This document shows positions 51,742 to 60,788 of a stretch of 64,000 nt of DNA, one piece after another. The notes below the pieces were generated by a model. The model was given only the letters and a program-made list of their open reading frames with translations, searched no databases and had not been told where the DNA came from. This DNA is from Barnesiella merdipullorum (GTDB lineage: Bacteria > Bacteroidota > Bacteroidia > Bacteroidales > Barnesiellaceae). How positions within the stretch are numbered: position 1 is the stretch's first letter; every line of letters begins with the position of its first letter. Position numbers and translations under genes: made by a program. The stretch covers positions 1-64,000 of the forward strand of contig DXBT01000012.1 of the NCBI GenBank assembly GCA_019116365.1, in the 5' to 3' direction.

Positions 51742-52155
51742 ACAATTTATTATGTGTTATTATGAAGTATATAGTTCTATGAATAAAAAGATTATTTTCC
51801 CCTTTTATTTTTTATATTACTAAATTCATTATTTTTAATTACAATCCATACATACCTATCAAAGTCCCCTTTAATTTAGATTATTAAATTAGGACCAGTA
51901 CCCTTATTCTGGTTTAAACCTCGCCTTAAAATTACAACAAATTAGTATTTGTTACAACAATAATACCTCAAAAAAGTTCATATTTAACGAAAATACTTAA
52001 TATTATACTTTCATATTTTTGCTAAAAAGCTCACCAAAACCCTTTATTCATAGTTGCTGTGAAAGATTGCCGACAAATAGATTTCTATCGATGTTTCTAT
52101 TTAAAATATATGCCCCCAATTATTCCATAAGTCTTTTGTCCCCTACCAAGAAATA
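51742..52155. promoter_or_regulatory. AT-rich leader and promoter region of the fimbrial operon
   Basis: About 410 bases that are far richer in A and T than the coding DNA lie between the operon start and the rhaD terminator. They hold a perfect 7-bp inverted repeat AACAAAT-TAGT-ATTTGTT (51936-51953) and a 10-bp palindrome GGTTTAAACC (51911-51920). I found no minus-strand match to TAnnTTTG, so the usual housekeeping promoter is missing and another sigma factor or an activator is likely. No gene is seen. Confidence 0.5.
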
Positions 52156-52178
52156 GGCCGCCCTTATGAGGGGCGGCC
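52156..52178 (-). terminator. Terminator of the rhamnose operon
   Basis: An 8-bp perfect stem GGCCGCCC/GGGCGGCC with a 7-nt loop lies 35 bases after the rhaD stop. The T run on the minus strand is short (TATTTCTT), so termination may be incomplete toward the fimbrial operon. Confidence 0.65.
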
Positions 52179-52213
52179 ATAAATCGCAAATATTAGATAT
52201 ACAGTTCTCGGAC

Positions 52214-53014
52214 CTAACACAGGTGAAAAGCCTTGCGCAATTCCTCGGACTGAGCCTCGGTCATTCCTTCGGGTTCGAAGCCCATAGCCCGGGCCTGCAA
52301 ATAGATCTGAGCCGATTTGGAGAGGGTATCGATCATATCGAAGCACTCGATCACATCGCTCCCCACGGCCAATGCACCATGCTTTTCCCACATGACCACA
52401 TCGTAACGATCGAGCAACTGGATAGTTGCATCGGCCAAAGCCATCGACCCCGGCAGTTCATAGGGTACGATACCCAGGCCTTTGGGCACTATCACCCGAG
52501 TCTCGGGAATCATCGACCACAGCAGCTTACCCAATACATCGGGTTGCAAAAACGGACGATAATGGGTCATGGCAACCAAATCGGTAGGGTGTGTATGCAA
52601 CACCACCTTGTTGTCGATACCCTGTCCCTTAAGGTAGTCGTGCATCGACAGGTGCGACGGCAGTTCCGACGTGGGTCGCACCGGGTTATCGGCAATAATT
52701 TCATAGGTATCACCCGCATTGTCTATACGAATAATGGCCATATTCTCCATAGGCTGCGAAGCCACATACCGCATACGCCGGTTGGTCCCGGTTACCAAAA
52801 AACAGTTACCCTTCAACCACTTCATGGTTTTAGGCAGAGCATAAGACTCCGAAATAGCCGGCAGTGCTTTTTCGCTTTCGGTAAGCAGATCGGTCACATT
52901 GACCGAGATGTTGCCACCGTTTCGCTCGGCCCACCCCCTTTGCCACAGATAGCCGGCGACCTCGGCTACCTGAGCGATCTGACTTTCGAGTCTATCGTTT
53001 TTCATTCGTTTCAT
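52214..53014 (-). CDS. rhaD: L-rhamnulose-1-phosphate aldolase (266 aa)
   Basis: This class II aldolase cleaves rhamnulose-1-phosphate to dihydroxyacetone phosphate and L-lactaldehyde. The sequence has the zinc-ligand stretch LHTHPTD, the N-terminal GNISVNV phosphate loop (AERNGGNISV), MALADATIQLLDRYDVVMWEKHGALAVG with a further His, and a length close to that of the E. coli enzyme (274). It is the last gene of the operon, 31 bases after rhaT. A start at residue 4 (53005) is also possible. Confidence 0.94.
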   Translation of the reverse strand: MKRMKNDRLESQIAQVAEVAGYLWQRGWAERNGGNISVNVTDLLTESEKALPAISESYALPKTMKWLKGNCFLVTGTNRRMRYVASQPMENMAIIRIDNAGDTYEIIADNPVRPTSELPSHLSMHDYLKGQGIDNKVVLHTHPTDLVAMTHYRPFLQPDVLGKLLWSMIPETRVIVPKGLGIVPYELPGSMALADATIQLLDRYDVVMWEKHGALAVGSDVIECFDMIDTLSKSAQIYLQARAMGFEPEGMTEAQSEELRKAFHLC

Positions 53015-53045
53015 CTCTTTTCGAAGTTTATTATTTAATAATGTG

Positions 53046-54080
53046 TTATCCTATATGAATCAAGTTGGGGAAGAGAGTCGAGAAAACCAAAATCAGCAAA
53101 CCGACTATCAGTACCACAATCGTGCGGCGATCTACACCTTTCCACTCGTTCAGCACAATACCCCACACATTGCTGAATAGGACATTGAGCGACATCAAAA
53201 TACTCCACGAGAACGAAAGCATCACCGGCGAATCATTAAAGAAACTCTTCCCCATACCCAACCCGAAGAACTGAGAATACCAGAGCAAACCGGCCAAAGC
53301 ACAGTAAAACAGATTGTTGAAACCTATCGATATTGGTACCGAAAAATACTCTTTCCCGGTGTGGTTCTTGACATTTTGCCATAGGCAATAGGCGGCATTG
53401 GTAATAAATCCACCCAGAGTCACCAGTAAGATAACCGGATTCAAGGCAAACAAATCGAGCGCACCCAAAGAGCGGGCCGTTTGCTGCACCTCTCCGCCGG
53501 CTTCGAGCCCAAGACTGAAACAGGCACTCATGACACCGGCAAGCAGAGCTACCAGAATTCCCTTGGTAAAAGCAAAGTCTCGAACGGCTTTCTGTTTGGC
53601 TTCATCGCTCATGTGACGGGCCTTAAGGCTGCCGGCATAGCCGATAACCGCGATTCCCGCCAACGTGATGCACACCCCAATCAGCAAGACAAGGCCTTCG
53701 CCTCTGAACAAATTGGTCCCGCCAAACAGAGCCGGCAATAGTGTCCCGAAGGCGGCACAAGTTCCCAAAGAAACCGACTGCCCCAACGCTACACCCAGGT
53801 ATCGCATGCTCAACCCAAAGGTGAGACCTCCAATCCCCCACAGCACACCATACAGAACCGAGAGCCAGGGCACCCCTCCGGCATACAACTCGGCAAGTGT
53901 ACTACCCCGAGGCACTGCCAGAAAAGCCCCCAAAAGCGGGAACAGCAGCCAGGCAAATATTCCCTGGACCAGCCAAAAGCTCTCCCAGCTCCACGACTTC
54001 ACTTTGTTGATGGGAACATAGGAACTCGATTGGCCAAAACTTCCCACAGCAATAATGAGCAAACCTACAAGAATATCCAT
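53046..54080 (-). CDS. rhaT: L-rhamnose/proton symporter (344 aa)
   Basis: It has ten membrane segments and the RhaT family layout. The N terminus shows SFGQSSSYVPINKVKSWSWE, a segment typical of the family. It moves L-rhamnose into the cytoplasm with a proton. The length equals that of the E. coli protein (344). The gene lies between rhaA (6 bases upstream) and rhaD, which fixes the substrate well. Confidence 0.93.
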   Translation of the reverse strand: MDILVGLLIIAVGSFGQSSSYVPINKVKSWSWESFWLVQGIFAWLLFPLLGAFLAVPRGSTLAELYAGGVPWLSVLYGVLWGIGGLTFGLSMRYLGVALGQSVSLGTCAAFGTLLPALFGGTNLFRGEGLVLLIGVCITLAGIAVIGYAGSLKARHMSDEAKQKAVRDFAFTKGILVALLAGVMSACFSLGLEAGGEVQQTARSLGALDLFALNPVILLVTLGGFITNAAYCLWQNVKNHTGKEYFSVPISIGFNNLFYCALAGLLWYSQFFGLGMGKSFFNDSPVMLSFSWSILMSLNVLFSNVWGIVLNEWKGVDRRTIVVLIVGLLILVFSTLFPNLIHIG

Positions 54081-54086
54081 GGCGCG

Positions 54087-55346
54087 TTATCTCCGTTTGG
54101 AAGTTATCTTCTTTTCATAGGCCTCGATTTCGGCCACATAATCCTCACCCACAGGCACCTGGTTTATCAGGCAGAAATAGTCCCACACGGCATTCCACGG
54201 CAGGCTCTTACACTCCTCGAGCAATGCAAGACGCTCGAAGAATCGGCCCTCGGCCTCATACCTGCGCAACTGTTCGAGCGGCTCGAGCAATGCCTGCAAG
54301 AAACACTTCTGAGTAGCCCGAGCACCTATTACATAGGCTCCTATGCGATTGATCGAAGCGTCGAAATAGTCGAGCCCGATATGGACCCGCGACAGCGCAT
54401 CGCACCGCACCACCTCATGAGCCAGGTCGAGGGTATCGTCGTTCATGATGGTTACATGATCCGAATCCCAGCGGATGGGTCGGCTCACATGCAACATGAT
54501 CTCGGGCGTAAACAGCAACAGCGACGAAATCTTATCGGCAATACTTTCGGTCAGATGGAAATGACCGGTGTCAAGAGTCACAATCTTGTGATGCTTCACT
54601 CCATATCCCAGATAAAAATCATACGAACCTACCGTATAACTTTCGGCTCCGATACCAAAGAGTTTGGCCTCAATACAATCTTTCATGTGAGCATACTCGG
54701 TAGCAAAAATGCGATCGAGCGATTGTTCCAACAACTGGCGATAGTAGAGCCTATTGACCGTCAAGTCTTTGGACCCATCGTGAATCCACAAGTTCATGAT
54801 GCAGGGATCACCTTGATATCGGCCCATTTCGTCGGCTATCCACCGGCATCGGCGAGTGTGCTCGACCCAAAAGTCACGCACCGCCTCATCGGGGTTGGCG
54901 AGGGTGAGCATACCGCTTTTGGGATGCGAAAACGAAGTGGAGTTAAAGTCGAGCTTAAGCCCATTTTCCCGAGCCCACTGCATCCAACTGGCAAAATGGT
55001 CGGGAGTCACTTCGTCACGATCGACTCTCTTTCCCCCGAAATCGCCATATATCTCGTGCAAGTTAATGCGATGCGACCCGGGAAGCAGCGATTTCACCTC
55101 GAGCAGATCGGCCCGAACCTCATCAATATTACGGGCTTTGCCCGGATAGTTACCTGTGGCTTGAATTCCACCGGTCAACTGCCCGTCGGGATTTTCAAAC
55201 CCCGAGACATCGTCGGTTTGCCAACAGTGCAACGACAAGGATATACCTTGCATCTTTTTCAATACCTCATTCACATCCACCCCCAAGGCGGCATAACGTT
55301 CGGCAGCATATTCAAAGGCTGCCCTTACAGCTTGTTCGTTCTTCAT
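54087..55346 (-). CDS. rhaA: L-rhamnose isomerase (419 aa)
   Basis: The enzyme converts L-rhamnose to L-rhamnulose. Family marks include HCWQTDDVSGFE near the N terminus, LDFNSTSFSHPKSGMLTLA, IHDGSKD and LDTGHFHLTESIAD, which carry the Glu, Asp and His metal ligands. Its length of 419 residues matches the E. coli protein. It lies 15 bases after rhaB and 6 bases before rhaT. Confidence 0.96.
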   Translation of the reverse strand: MKNEQAVRAAFEYAAERYAALGVDVNEVLKKMQGISLSLHCWQTDDVSGFENPDGQLTGGIQATGNYPGKARNIDEVRADLLEVKSLLPGSHRINLHEIYGDFGGKRVDRDEVTPDHFASWMQWARENGLKLDFNSTSFSHPKSGMLTLANPDEAVRDFWVEHTRRCRWIADEMGRYQGDPCIMNLWIHDGSKDLTVNRLYYRQLLEQSLDRIFATEYAHMKDCIEAKLFGIGAESYTVGSYDFYLGYGVKHHKIVTLDTGHFHLTESIADKISSLLLFTPEIMLHVSRPIRWDSDHVTIMNDDTLDLAHEVVRCDALSRVHIGLDYFDASINRIGAYVIGARATQKCFLQALLEPLEQLRRYEAEGRFFERLALLEECKSLPWNAVWDYFCLINQVPVGEDYVAEIEAYEKKITSKRR

Positions 55347-55361
55347 GATACTTCTCCTATT

Positions 55362-56843
55362 TTATAACAGATTACAATTCCTTTTGAACACCTCGTACTT
55401 CTTGTTCCACAAAGCGCTATTATCGGGCTCGTAACGTTTCAACGACACCGATGCGGCCGACAACCGACGCATCGAATCGCGATCAGATACCACCCCCAGT
55501 GCTCTCAACTGTACCAGCACATTGCCCAACGCCGTAGCCTCGGCCGGACCGGCTACAACAGGCACTCCCGTGGCGGCTGCCGTAAAACGGTTCAACAATT
55601 CGTTTTGCGACCCGCCACCAATCACATGCACACATTCGATGCGAAACGGCGCTATCTGCTGCAGGCGCGACAGTACATAACGATACTTGAGAGCCAAACT
55701 CTCCAAGATACATCTCACATACTCGGCATGGGTTTGTGGTATATTCATGCCGTGTGCACGACAATAGTCGGCTACGGCTTCGGGCATCGACCGGGGATTG
55801 GCAAAGGCCACATCGTCGGGATCGACATAACTGTCGTTCTCCTCCACAGTCTGTGCCATGGCCACAAGCTGCGGATACGTATAGACCGTACCCGACTCAT
55901 CTTTCCATCGCTTGAGGCACTGCTCCAACAGCCACAACCCGGTAATGTTTTTCAAGAATCGGGTAGTTCCATCGATGCCGCCTTCGTTGGTAAAGTTCAT
56001 GCGATAGGCCTCGTCGGTCACCACCGGCGAATCGGTCTCAATCCCCATAAGCGACCAGGTACCCGAACTAAGGTAGGCAAAGTTTCGACCTACTGCCGGC
56101 ACGGCTGCCACGGCCGATGCCGTGTCATGACCGGCCACCGCGATCACAGAGAGAGGAGGCAAACCGGTTTCGGTTCTCACCCGATCGGAGAGAGGGCCTA
56201 TCACCTGCCCTGGCCAGACGACCGGAGCAAATTTCTCGACCGACAATCCCAGCGGCTCCAATAACCGGCTCTCGATCTGCCTCTTACGGGGATTCATCAA
56301 TTGAGAGGTCGATAATATGGTATATTCACATACCTCTCGCCCCGTGAGCAGATAGGAGATGGCATCGGGCATAAACAGGATACGCCGTATCGACTCGGGT
56401 TCAAGACTACCTTCGAGCCGGGCGGCATAGAGTTGAAACAGCGAATTGAAATTCATGAACTGTATTCCCGTGAGGCGATAGACCTCCTCCCGATCAATAT
56501 GCTCAAAGTATTTTTCGGGGACCCCGTCGGTATAGGGATCGCGATAGGAACGGGGCAACGAGGCGAACGACCCGTCAGGCCGAACACCTACAAAATCGAC
56601 TCCCCACGTATCGACACCTATCGAAGCGACGGGCAACCCACGGGAAGCAGCTATCCGTAAACCGGTTTTAATCGAATCGAAAAGAGAATAGATGTCCCAA
56701 TAATAACGACCCTCGATTACTTTTATCTCGTTGGGAAACCGGCAAAGGATTTCCATATCGAGTTTTCCCTGCGACATATTTGCAAAAATGACACGACCAC
56801 TGGTCGCTCCCAAGTCTATGGCAATACAGGCTGTGTTTTCCAT
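55362..56843 (-). CDS. rhaB: Rhamnulokinase (493 aa)
   Basis: This FGGY-family kinase phosphorylates L-rhamnulose with ATP. The N-terminal phosphate loop is AIDLGATSGRV, the sugar-site stretch is GVDTWGVDFVGV, the central catalytic Asp lies in VAGHDTASAVAAVP, and the C-terminal signature is HVIGGGSQNELLNRFTA. It is the first gene of rhaBATD. The control region with the 21-bp-spaced repeat lies 68-99 bases upstream. Confidence 0.95.
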   Translation of the reverse strand: MENTACIAIDLGATSGRVIFANMSQGKLDMEILCRFPNEIKVIEGRYYWDIYSLFDSIKTGLRIAASRGLPVASIGVDTWGVDFVGVRPDGSFASLPRSYRDPYTDGVPEKYFEHIDREEVYRLTGIQFMNFNSLFQLYAARLEGSLEPESIRRILFMPDAISYLLTGREVCEYTILSTSQLMNPRKRQIESRLLEPLGLSVEKFAPVVWPGQVIGPLSDRVRTETGLPPLSVIAVAGHDTASAVAAVPAVGRNFAYLSSGTWSLMGIETDSPVVTDEAYRMNFTNEGGIDGTTRFLKNITGLWLLEQCLKRWKDESGTVYTYPQLVAMAQTVEENDSYVDPDDVAFANPRSMPEAVADYCRAHGMNIPQTHAEYVRCILESLALKYRYVLSRLQQIAPFRIECVHVIGGGSQNELLNRFTAAATGVPVVAGPAEATALGNVLVQLRALGVVSDRDSMRRLSAASVSLKRYEPDNSALWNKKYEVFKRNCNLL

Positions 56844-56874
56844 GTAAATACAAGATAATTTATAGTTTATGCGG

Positions 56875-56882
56875 CAAAAGTA
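56875..56882 (-). promoter_or_regulatory. -7 promoter box of the rhaBATD operon
   Basis: TACTTTTG on the minus strand is a perfect TAnnTTTG box about 32 bases before the rhaB start. The -33 region shows no TTTG or TTG at the right distance, as expected for a promoter that needs an activator. The direct-repeat operator lies just upstream (56911-56942). Confidence 0.6.
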
Positions 56883-56910
56883 GAATCATACATATATAAT
56901 CGGCTGATGT

Positions 56911-56942
56911 TTTTGATATAAAAACTTTCTATTTTGATATAA
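56911..56942. promoter_or_regulatory. Direct-repeat operator for the AraC-type regulator of rhamnose genes
   Basis: The 11-mer TTTTGATATAA occurs twice in the same orientation, at 56911-56921 and 56932-56942, exactly 21 bp apart (two helical turns). This is the classic geometry for a dimer of an AraC/XylS-type protein. It lies between the divergent rhaB and regulator genes. The second copy contains the -33 TTTG of the regulator's own promoter. Confidence 0.75.
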
Positions 56943-56963
56943 CCCAAAGAATATCTATATTTG
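56933..56963 (+). promoter_or_regulatory. Promoter of the AraC-type regulator gene
   Basis: TTTG (56933-56936), a 19-base spacer and TATATTTG (56956-56963) form a full Bacteroides-type promoter. The -33 box is within the right-hand operator repeat, so binding there should repress the gene. Confidence 0.7.
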
Positions 56964-56985
56964 ACCCGTTAGAGTGAGAATAGAT

Positions 56986-57873
56986 ATGGTACGACAGCAA
57001 AGCGACGAACTGAAATATCTGCGAGTCAATGCTCGCGACGAAGAGTGGGGTATCGTTATTACGACGGTAGGCTACCAGTATGTCGCCCCTCACGAGAGCT
57101 ATCCCCTGTCGAAACACCCCGACAGCTACAACTTCAAGAGCGAAGGGAAACGCACCCTCAACGAATACCAACTGGTCTATATCACCCGAGGCGAAGGATT
57201 CTTTACCAGCCGTTCTTGCCCAATGACGCACATCGAAGCCGGCACCATGCTGCTACTCTTTCCTGGAGAGTGGCACAAATACTATCCCAACCCACAGACC
57301 GGATGGGACGAACATTGGGTAGGATTCCGCGGATGCCACATCGACAACCGGGTCAAGAGTCACTTCTTCACCCCCGACCATTGCCTGTTCAAAATAGGAA
57401 CCGACGACAAAATCATCGACCTGTATCACGAAATCATGGAAAAGGCCGAACGGGAAAAAGCCGGATTCCAACAAATCATATCGAGCATCGTACTACATCT
57501 GTTGGGAAGCGTCTATTATAAAGAACTGAACCGCTCGTTCAACGACAGCGTCATGGTCGATGTAATCAACCGGGCCCGAATCATGATGAAGGAAGATCGC
57601 AGTGGAAATTTGTCGCCACAACGTATTGCCGAAAGACTGAATGTAGGATATTCTCTATTCCGCCGCGAGTTCAAACGATACAGCGGCATTTCTCCCGGCC
57701 AGTACCAACAACAGGTGAAACTGGCTCGAGCAAAAGAATTACTCACCTCTTCGTCTCTTTCGATTGCCGAAATTGCTTTCGAACTCAATTTTGAGTGCGT
57801 GGGACAGTTCTCAACCTTTTTCCGCAGGAAAGAGGGGATAACACCTTCTGAGTTTCGTAACCAAAGACACTGA
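56986..57873 (+). CDS. AraC-family transcriptional regulator of the rhamnose operon (295 aa)
   Basis: An N-terminal cupin-type AraC_binding domain (about 30-165, with LVYITRGEGFF and MLLLFPGEWHKY) probably binds rhamnose or rhamnulose. The C-terminal part (about 195-293) has two HTH units, NLSPQRIAERLNVGYSLFRR and SIAEIAFELNF, and the family end QFSTFFRRKEGITPSEFR. The ATG at 56986 was preferred to the GTG at 56974 because the predicted transcript begins near 56970. It is divergent from rhaBATD and sits next to its own likely operator, so it is expected to activate rhaB in the presence of the sugar and to limit itself. Confidence 0.93.
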   Translation: MVRQQSDELKYLRVNARDEEWGIVITTVGYQYVAPHESYPLSKHPDSYNFKSEGKRTLNEYQLVYITRGEGFFTSRSCPMTHIEAGTMLLLFPGEWHKYYPNPQTGWDEHWVGFRGCHIDNRVKSHFFTPDHCLFKIGTDDKIIDLYHEIMEKAEREKAGFQQIISSIVLHLLGSVYYKELNRSFNDSVMVDVINRARIMMKEDRSGNLSPQRIAERLNVGYSLFRREFKRYSGISPGQYQQQVKLARAKELLTSSSLSIAEIAFELNFECVGQFSTFFRRKEGITPSEFRNQRH

Positions 57874-57989
57874 GCAAAAGTCATTTACAGACCAATTCCT
57901 CATATATACCAGGTTACATAAAAGATATCCGAGGAGTTCTTCCCGTCTATATTTTTGACAATTTGACTTGAATTTTTGACGCATTGCTC

Positions 57990-58019
57990 TTTGTTTTTTC
58001 CTCATCCCGACTACTTTTG
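57990..58019 (+). promoter_or_regulatory. Promoter of the BACON-domain nuclease gene
   Basis: TTTG (57990-57993), an 18-base spacer and TACTTTTG (58012-58019) lie 28 bases before the ATG at 58048. The spacer is one base shorter than usual. Confidence 0.55.
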
Positions 58020-58047
58020 CCCTTAAATTTATGCTTTAATTTCATCC

Positions 58048-59787
58048 ATGAAAAAGTCTTTCATTTACATCGTGGGGTTACTGCTCACACTTGGATCTTG
58101 TAGCGAAGAGAAGCAACAGGAGCCCGAAGTACCTGGAACAACCCCCGAAGAGATTATCCTTACCGTATCGCCCGAATCACTGACGTTCGATGAAAACGAC
58201 GCCTCGAAAAACGTCGTGACCGTCAGTTCAAATACTTCGTGGGAGGCTACGACAAGCACCCCCGCCCTGGTCATAGACCGCAGTAAAGGCTCGAGCGGCG
58301 AGACCTCAATCGCCATCAGCGATGCACCCGTGGGAGAAAGCTGCAAGCTCACCATCTCGACCGTACCGCAAAGCGACGGAGAAAAAGTAATCACCTGCGA
58401 AGTGACGGTGTCGCGCGAGGCGGCCGTAGTCATCCCCGACCGCACGGTTATCTACAACAACGATTTCGACCGCGAGATTGCCGTGAAAAACACCTACTGG
58501 CCCTACCTCGACCAGTTCGACGGCTGGAAAAACGGCTCGGGCACGGGACAGGGCAACGAAACCTACGACCAGATGAGTGTGTCGGTACGAAGCGATTGGA
58601 ACTCAGACTATAACCCGTCGGCCGATTACAAGCCTTATGCCTCAGGAAAAAACAACCTCTATTTCAACAAAAGCGGTAGCTTCATCGCCATCAACGGTAT
58701 TGAGGTGGGCCAAGAGCGTAACTTCGTGCTGCAATTCGGCAGCTCGGAAAACAAGATGTTCGACTATACCGACCTGACAGTCGAGGTAGGCAATGGCTCG
58801 TCGTGGGTCTCGCTCGACTACACCCGCCCGTTGAACAACAACTGGGAGCTGACGACCAGCGAATTTTCTCTGCAAGAGAGCTCGAGCAACGGTACCCTCA
58901 GCATACGGTTCAGGACCACAAGCGGGGCCAATATGATGCGCATCGACGATGTGCGGTTGACCAATGGCGACCCGTCGAGTCAGGTCATTGACTTCGGCTC
59001 CACCATCGCCTATCCGCCCGCCGAGTTGCCCGTTTACGGCACCAACGACCTGGTTGTGACTCATTATGGCTCGATAAACGGGCAGCGGGTGAGAAACTAT
59101 ACGCTGCTCTTCGACCGGGATAAACATGCGGCCTTGTGGGTAGCCTATCCGCTGCACGCCTGTTACCGGGGCTACAGTGGCCGCACCGAAGCTTGGGCGG
59201 CCGACCCCCTCATCGATGCCAGCTTCCAGGCACTGCTGTATGGCAACCCCTATTGCTATTACCAGGACTACTCGCGCGGGCACCAGATTCCTTCGGGCGA
59301 CCGCACCGTAAACGACGAACTGAACAGCCACACCTTCTATGCCTCGAACATGACTCCCCAAAACAGCAGCTTCAACAGCGGCATATGGGAATCGCTCGAG
59401 AGCAAGATTCGCAACAATATGTGCACCGATACGCTCTACGTAGTAACCGGCTGCTATTTTGGTGATGGATACATCTCGACCTACGACGGTAACTATAACG
59501 ACAGCTACGACCCTGCGGCCAAACTGTGTGCCGTGCCCACGCACTACTTCAAGGTGATTTTACGCACTCGATCGGGCAATACCGGCAAAGCCATCGGCCA
59601 ATGCGAAGCCAGCGAATTGAAAGCTATCGGGTTCTGGCTCGAGCATCGCAACGATTACCCCGAGACCTTCAGCACCGACTATTGCAAATCGGTTGAATAT
59701 ATCGAACAACAGACCGGCTTTACCTTCTTCCCGACTGTTGACGACGAGGTAAAGCAACAATGTACTCCCTCAGAGTGGGCTCTCTAA
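58048..59787 (+). CDS. Secreted lipoprotein DNA/RNA non-specific endonuclease with BACON domain (579 aa)
   Basis: The lipobox LTLGSC (Cys about residue 18) is followed by SEEKQQEPE, an acidic stretch consistent with surface display. Residues about 38-130 are a BACON domain (LTVSPESLTFDEND, VVTVSSNTSWEA). A second, jelly-roll-like domain follows (about 135-310). The catalytic domain (about 325-579) is of the Serratia/NucA beta-beta-alpha-metal type with the core SRGHQIPSGDR (His412 as general base) and the metal-binding Asn in SNMTPQNSSFN. The usual Asp before RGH is Ser here. It would degrade nucleic acid outside the cell. It is flanked by its own promoter and terminator. Confidence 0.9.
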   Translation: MKKSFIYIVGLLLTLGSCSEEKQQEPEVPGTTPEEIILTVSPESLTFDENDASKNVVTVSSNTSWEATTSTPALVIDRSKGSSGETSIAISDAPVGESCKLTISTVPQSDGEKVITCEVTVSREAAVVIPDRTVIYNNDFDREIAVKNTYWPYLDQFDGWKNGSGTGQGNETYDQMSVSVRSDWNSDYNPSADYKPYASGKNNLYFNKSGSFIAINGIEVGQERNFVLQFGSSENKMFDYTDLTVEVGNGSSWVSLDYTRPLNNNWELTTSEFSLQESSSNGTLSIRFRTTSGANMMRIDDVRLTNGDPSSQVIDFGSTIAYPPAELPVYGTNDLVVTHYGSINGQRVRNYTLLFDRDKHAALWVAYPLHACYRGYSGRTEAWAADPLIDASFQALLYGNPYCYYQDYSRGHQIPSGDRTVNDELNSHTFYASNMTPQNSSFNSGIWESLESKIRNNMCTDTLYVVTGCYFGDGYISTYDGNYNDSYDPAAKLCAVPTHYFKVILRTRSGNTGKAIGQCEASELKAIGFWLEHRNDYPETFSTDYCKSVEYIEQQTGFTFFPTVDDEVKQQCTPSEWAL

Positions 59788-59858
59788 AATACCCCCGCTG
59801 AGACTGACAGCTTAAAAAGGGGACCGACCGCAAAGACACTTCATTCACGCGGCCGATT

Positions 59859-59898
59859 AAAGGCTGTGTCCAGGACGATAAGTTTTGGCACAGTCTTT
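59859..59898 (+). terminator. Terminator of the nuclease gene
   Basis: A 10-bp stem AAAGGCTGTG/CACAGTCTTT with one G-T pair is followed by TTCTTTTTC. It lies about 70 bases after the stop codon. Confidence 0.75.
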
Positions 59899-59975
59899 TT
59901 CTTTTTCTACACAACCGCGTATAGAAAAGGTTTATCTACTATTATAAATAGAATAAGGGGATGAGCGTGCGTAGC

Positions 59976-60788
59976 TTAGTCAAGAGGACGGCAATACACC
60001 CCGGTAAGAAAACGGCCCGAACGAACGCCCAAGGCCCGTGCCGAGAAAAACTCGTCGCTGTGCTCCCGGGTGCAGAGTCCGGCCACCTCGATATGTTCCA
60101 GCTCCACGCCACAGGCGGTGAGCTCTTCAACAGCTGCAGCCCACAGGTCGATATGGGGCCGTTGCGACGGATAGCGCCGAACAACGGCCGACTCGTCGAA
60201 TCCGGCCGCAAGGAATGACTCGACAACCTCATCGCCCACCTCGAAACGATCGGGACCTATCGACGGACCCACGGCGGCATACAACCGAGCGGGTTGTGTG
60301 CCATAACGAGCCTGCATAGCCTCGACCGAGGCTCGAATGATGTGAGCAGCCATACCCCGCCATCCGGCATGGACAGCAGCGCAGGCGCGGCTCTCGGAAT
60401 CGAACAGCAAGACGGGGACACAATCGGCCGTAGAGACAGCTACGGCCACCCCGGGACAGTGGGTCGCAACAGCATCAACGCCCTCGAGACGCTCGTGCCA
60501 TACGGCTGCGGGAGCATCCAACCAGTCGTCGGTAACGACAGCCACCCCGGTGCCATGCACCTGATGGGGTGCCGCCAGTCGATCAAAGCCCAAGGCCAGG
60601 TGCAAACGCTGTCGGTTGGCCGCTACCCGGCCGGGGTCATCGTCGGTATATTCGCCCAGGTTATCGGCCGAGAAAGGATTACCCGCCACCGCAGCACCGC
60701 GCGTAGTCACAAAGGAAACCACCCCCGGCAGCGCATCGAACAAGGCGAAGGAGTACCACCTGAATGTATCGGTCTCGTGCAGAATCAT
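59976..60788 (-). CDS. pgeF: Purine nucleoside phosphorylase of the YfiH/LACC1 family (270 aa)
   Basis: The family marks are FVTTRGAAVAGNPF near the start, PHQVHGTGVAVV, the Cys site STADCVPVLLFD, the His site HAGWRGMA and the C-terminal CTREHSDEFFSARA. The three metal ligands (two His and one Cys) are present. In this family the enzyme cleaves purine nucleosides; in E. coli it also hydrolyses mis-made muropeptide precursors (PgeF). The start at 60788 overlaps the obg stop by one base (TAATG), so the two are coupled. An ATG two codons upstream lies inside obg. Confidence 0.9.
   Translation of the reverse strand: MILHETDTFRWYSFALFDALPGVVSFVTTRGAAVAGNPFSADNLGEYTDDDPGRVAANRQRLHLALGFDRLAAPHQVHGTGVAVVTDDWLDAPAAVWHERLEGVDAVATHCPGVAVAVSTADCVPVLLFDSESRACAAVHAGWRGMAAHIIRASVEAMQARYGTQPARLYAAVGPSIGPDRFEVGDEVVESFLAAGFDESAVVRRYPSQRPHIDLWAAAVEELTACGVELEHIEVAGLCTREHSDEFFSARALGVRSGRFLTGVYCRPLD

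Noticed and set aside
51911..51953. An invertible promoter segment upstream of the fimbrial operon
   Set aside because: Only one short 7-bp inverted repeat with a 4-base loop and one 10-bp palindrome are present. There is no pair of longer inverted repeats enclosing a promoter-sized segment, and no recombinase gene is near.
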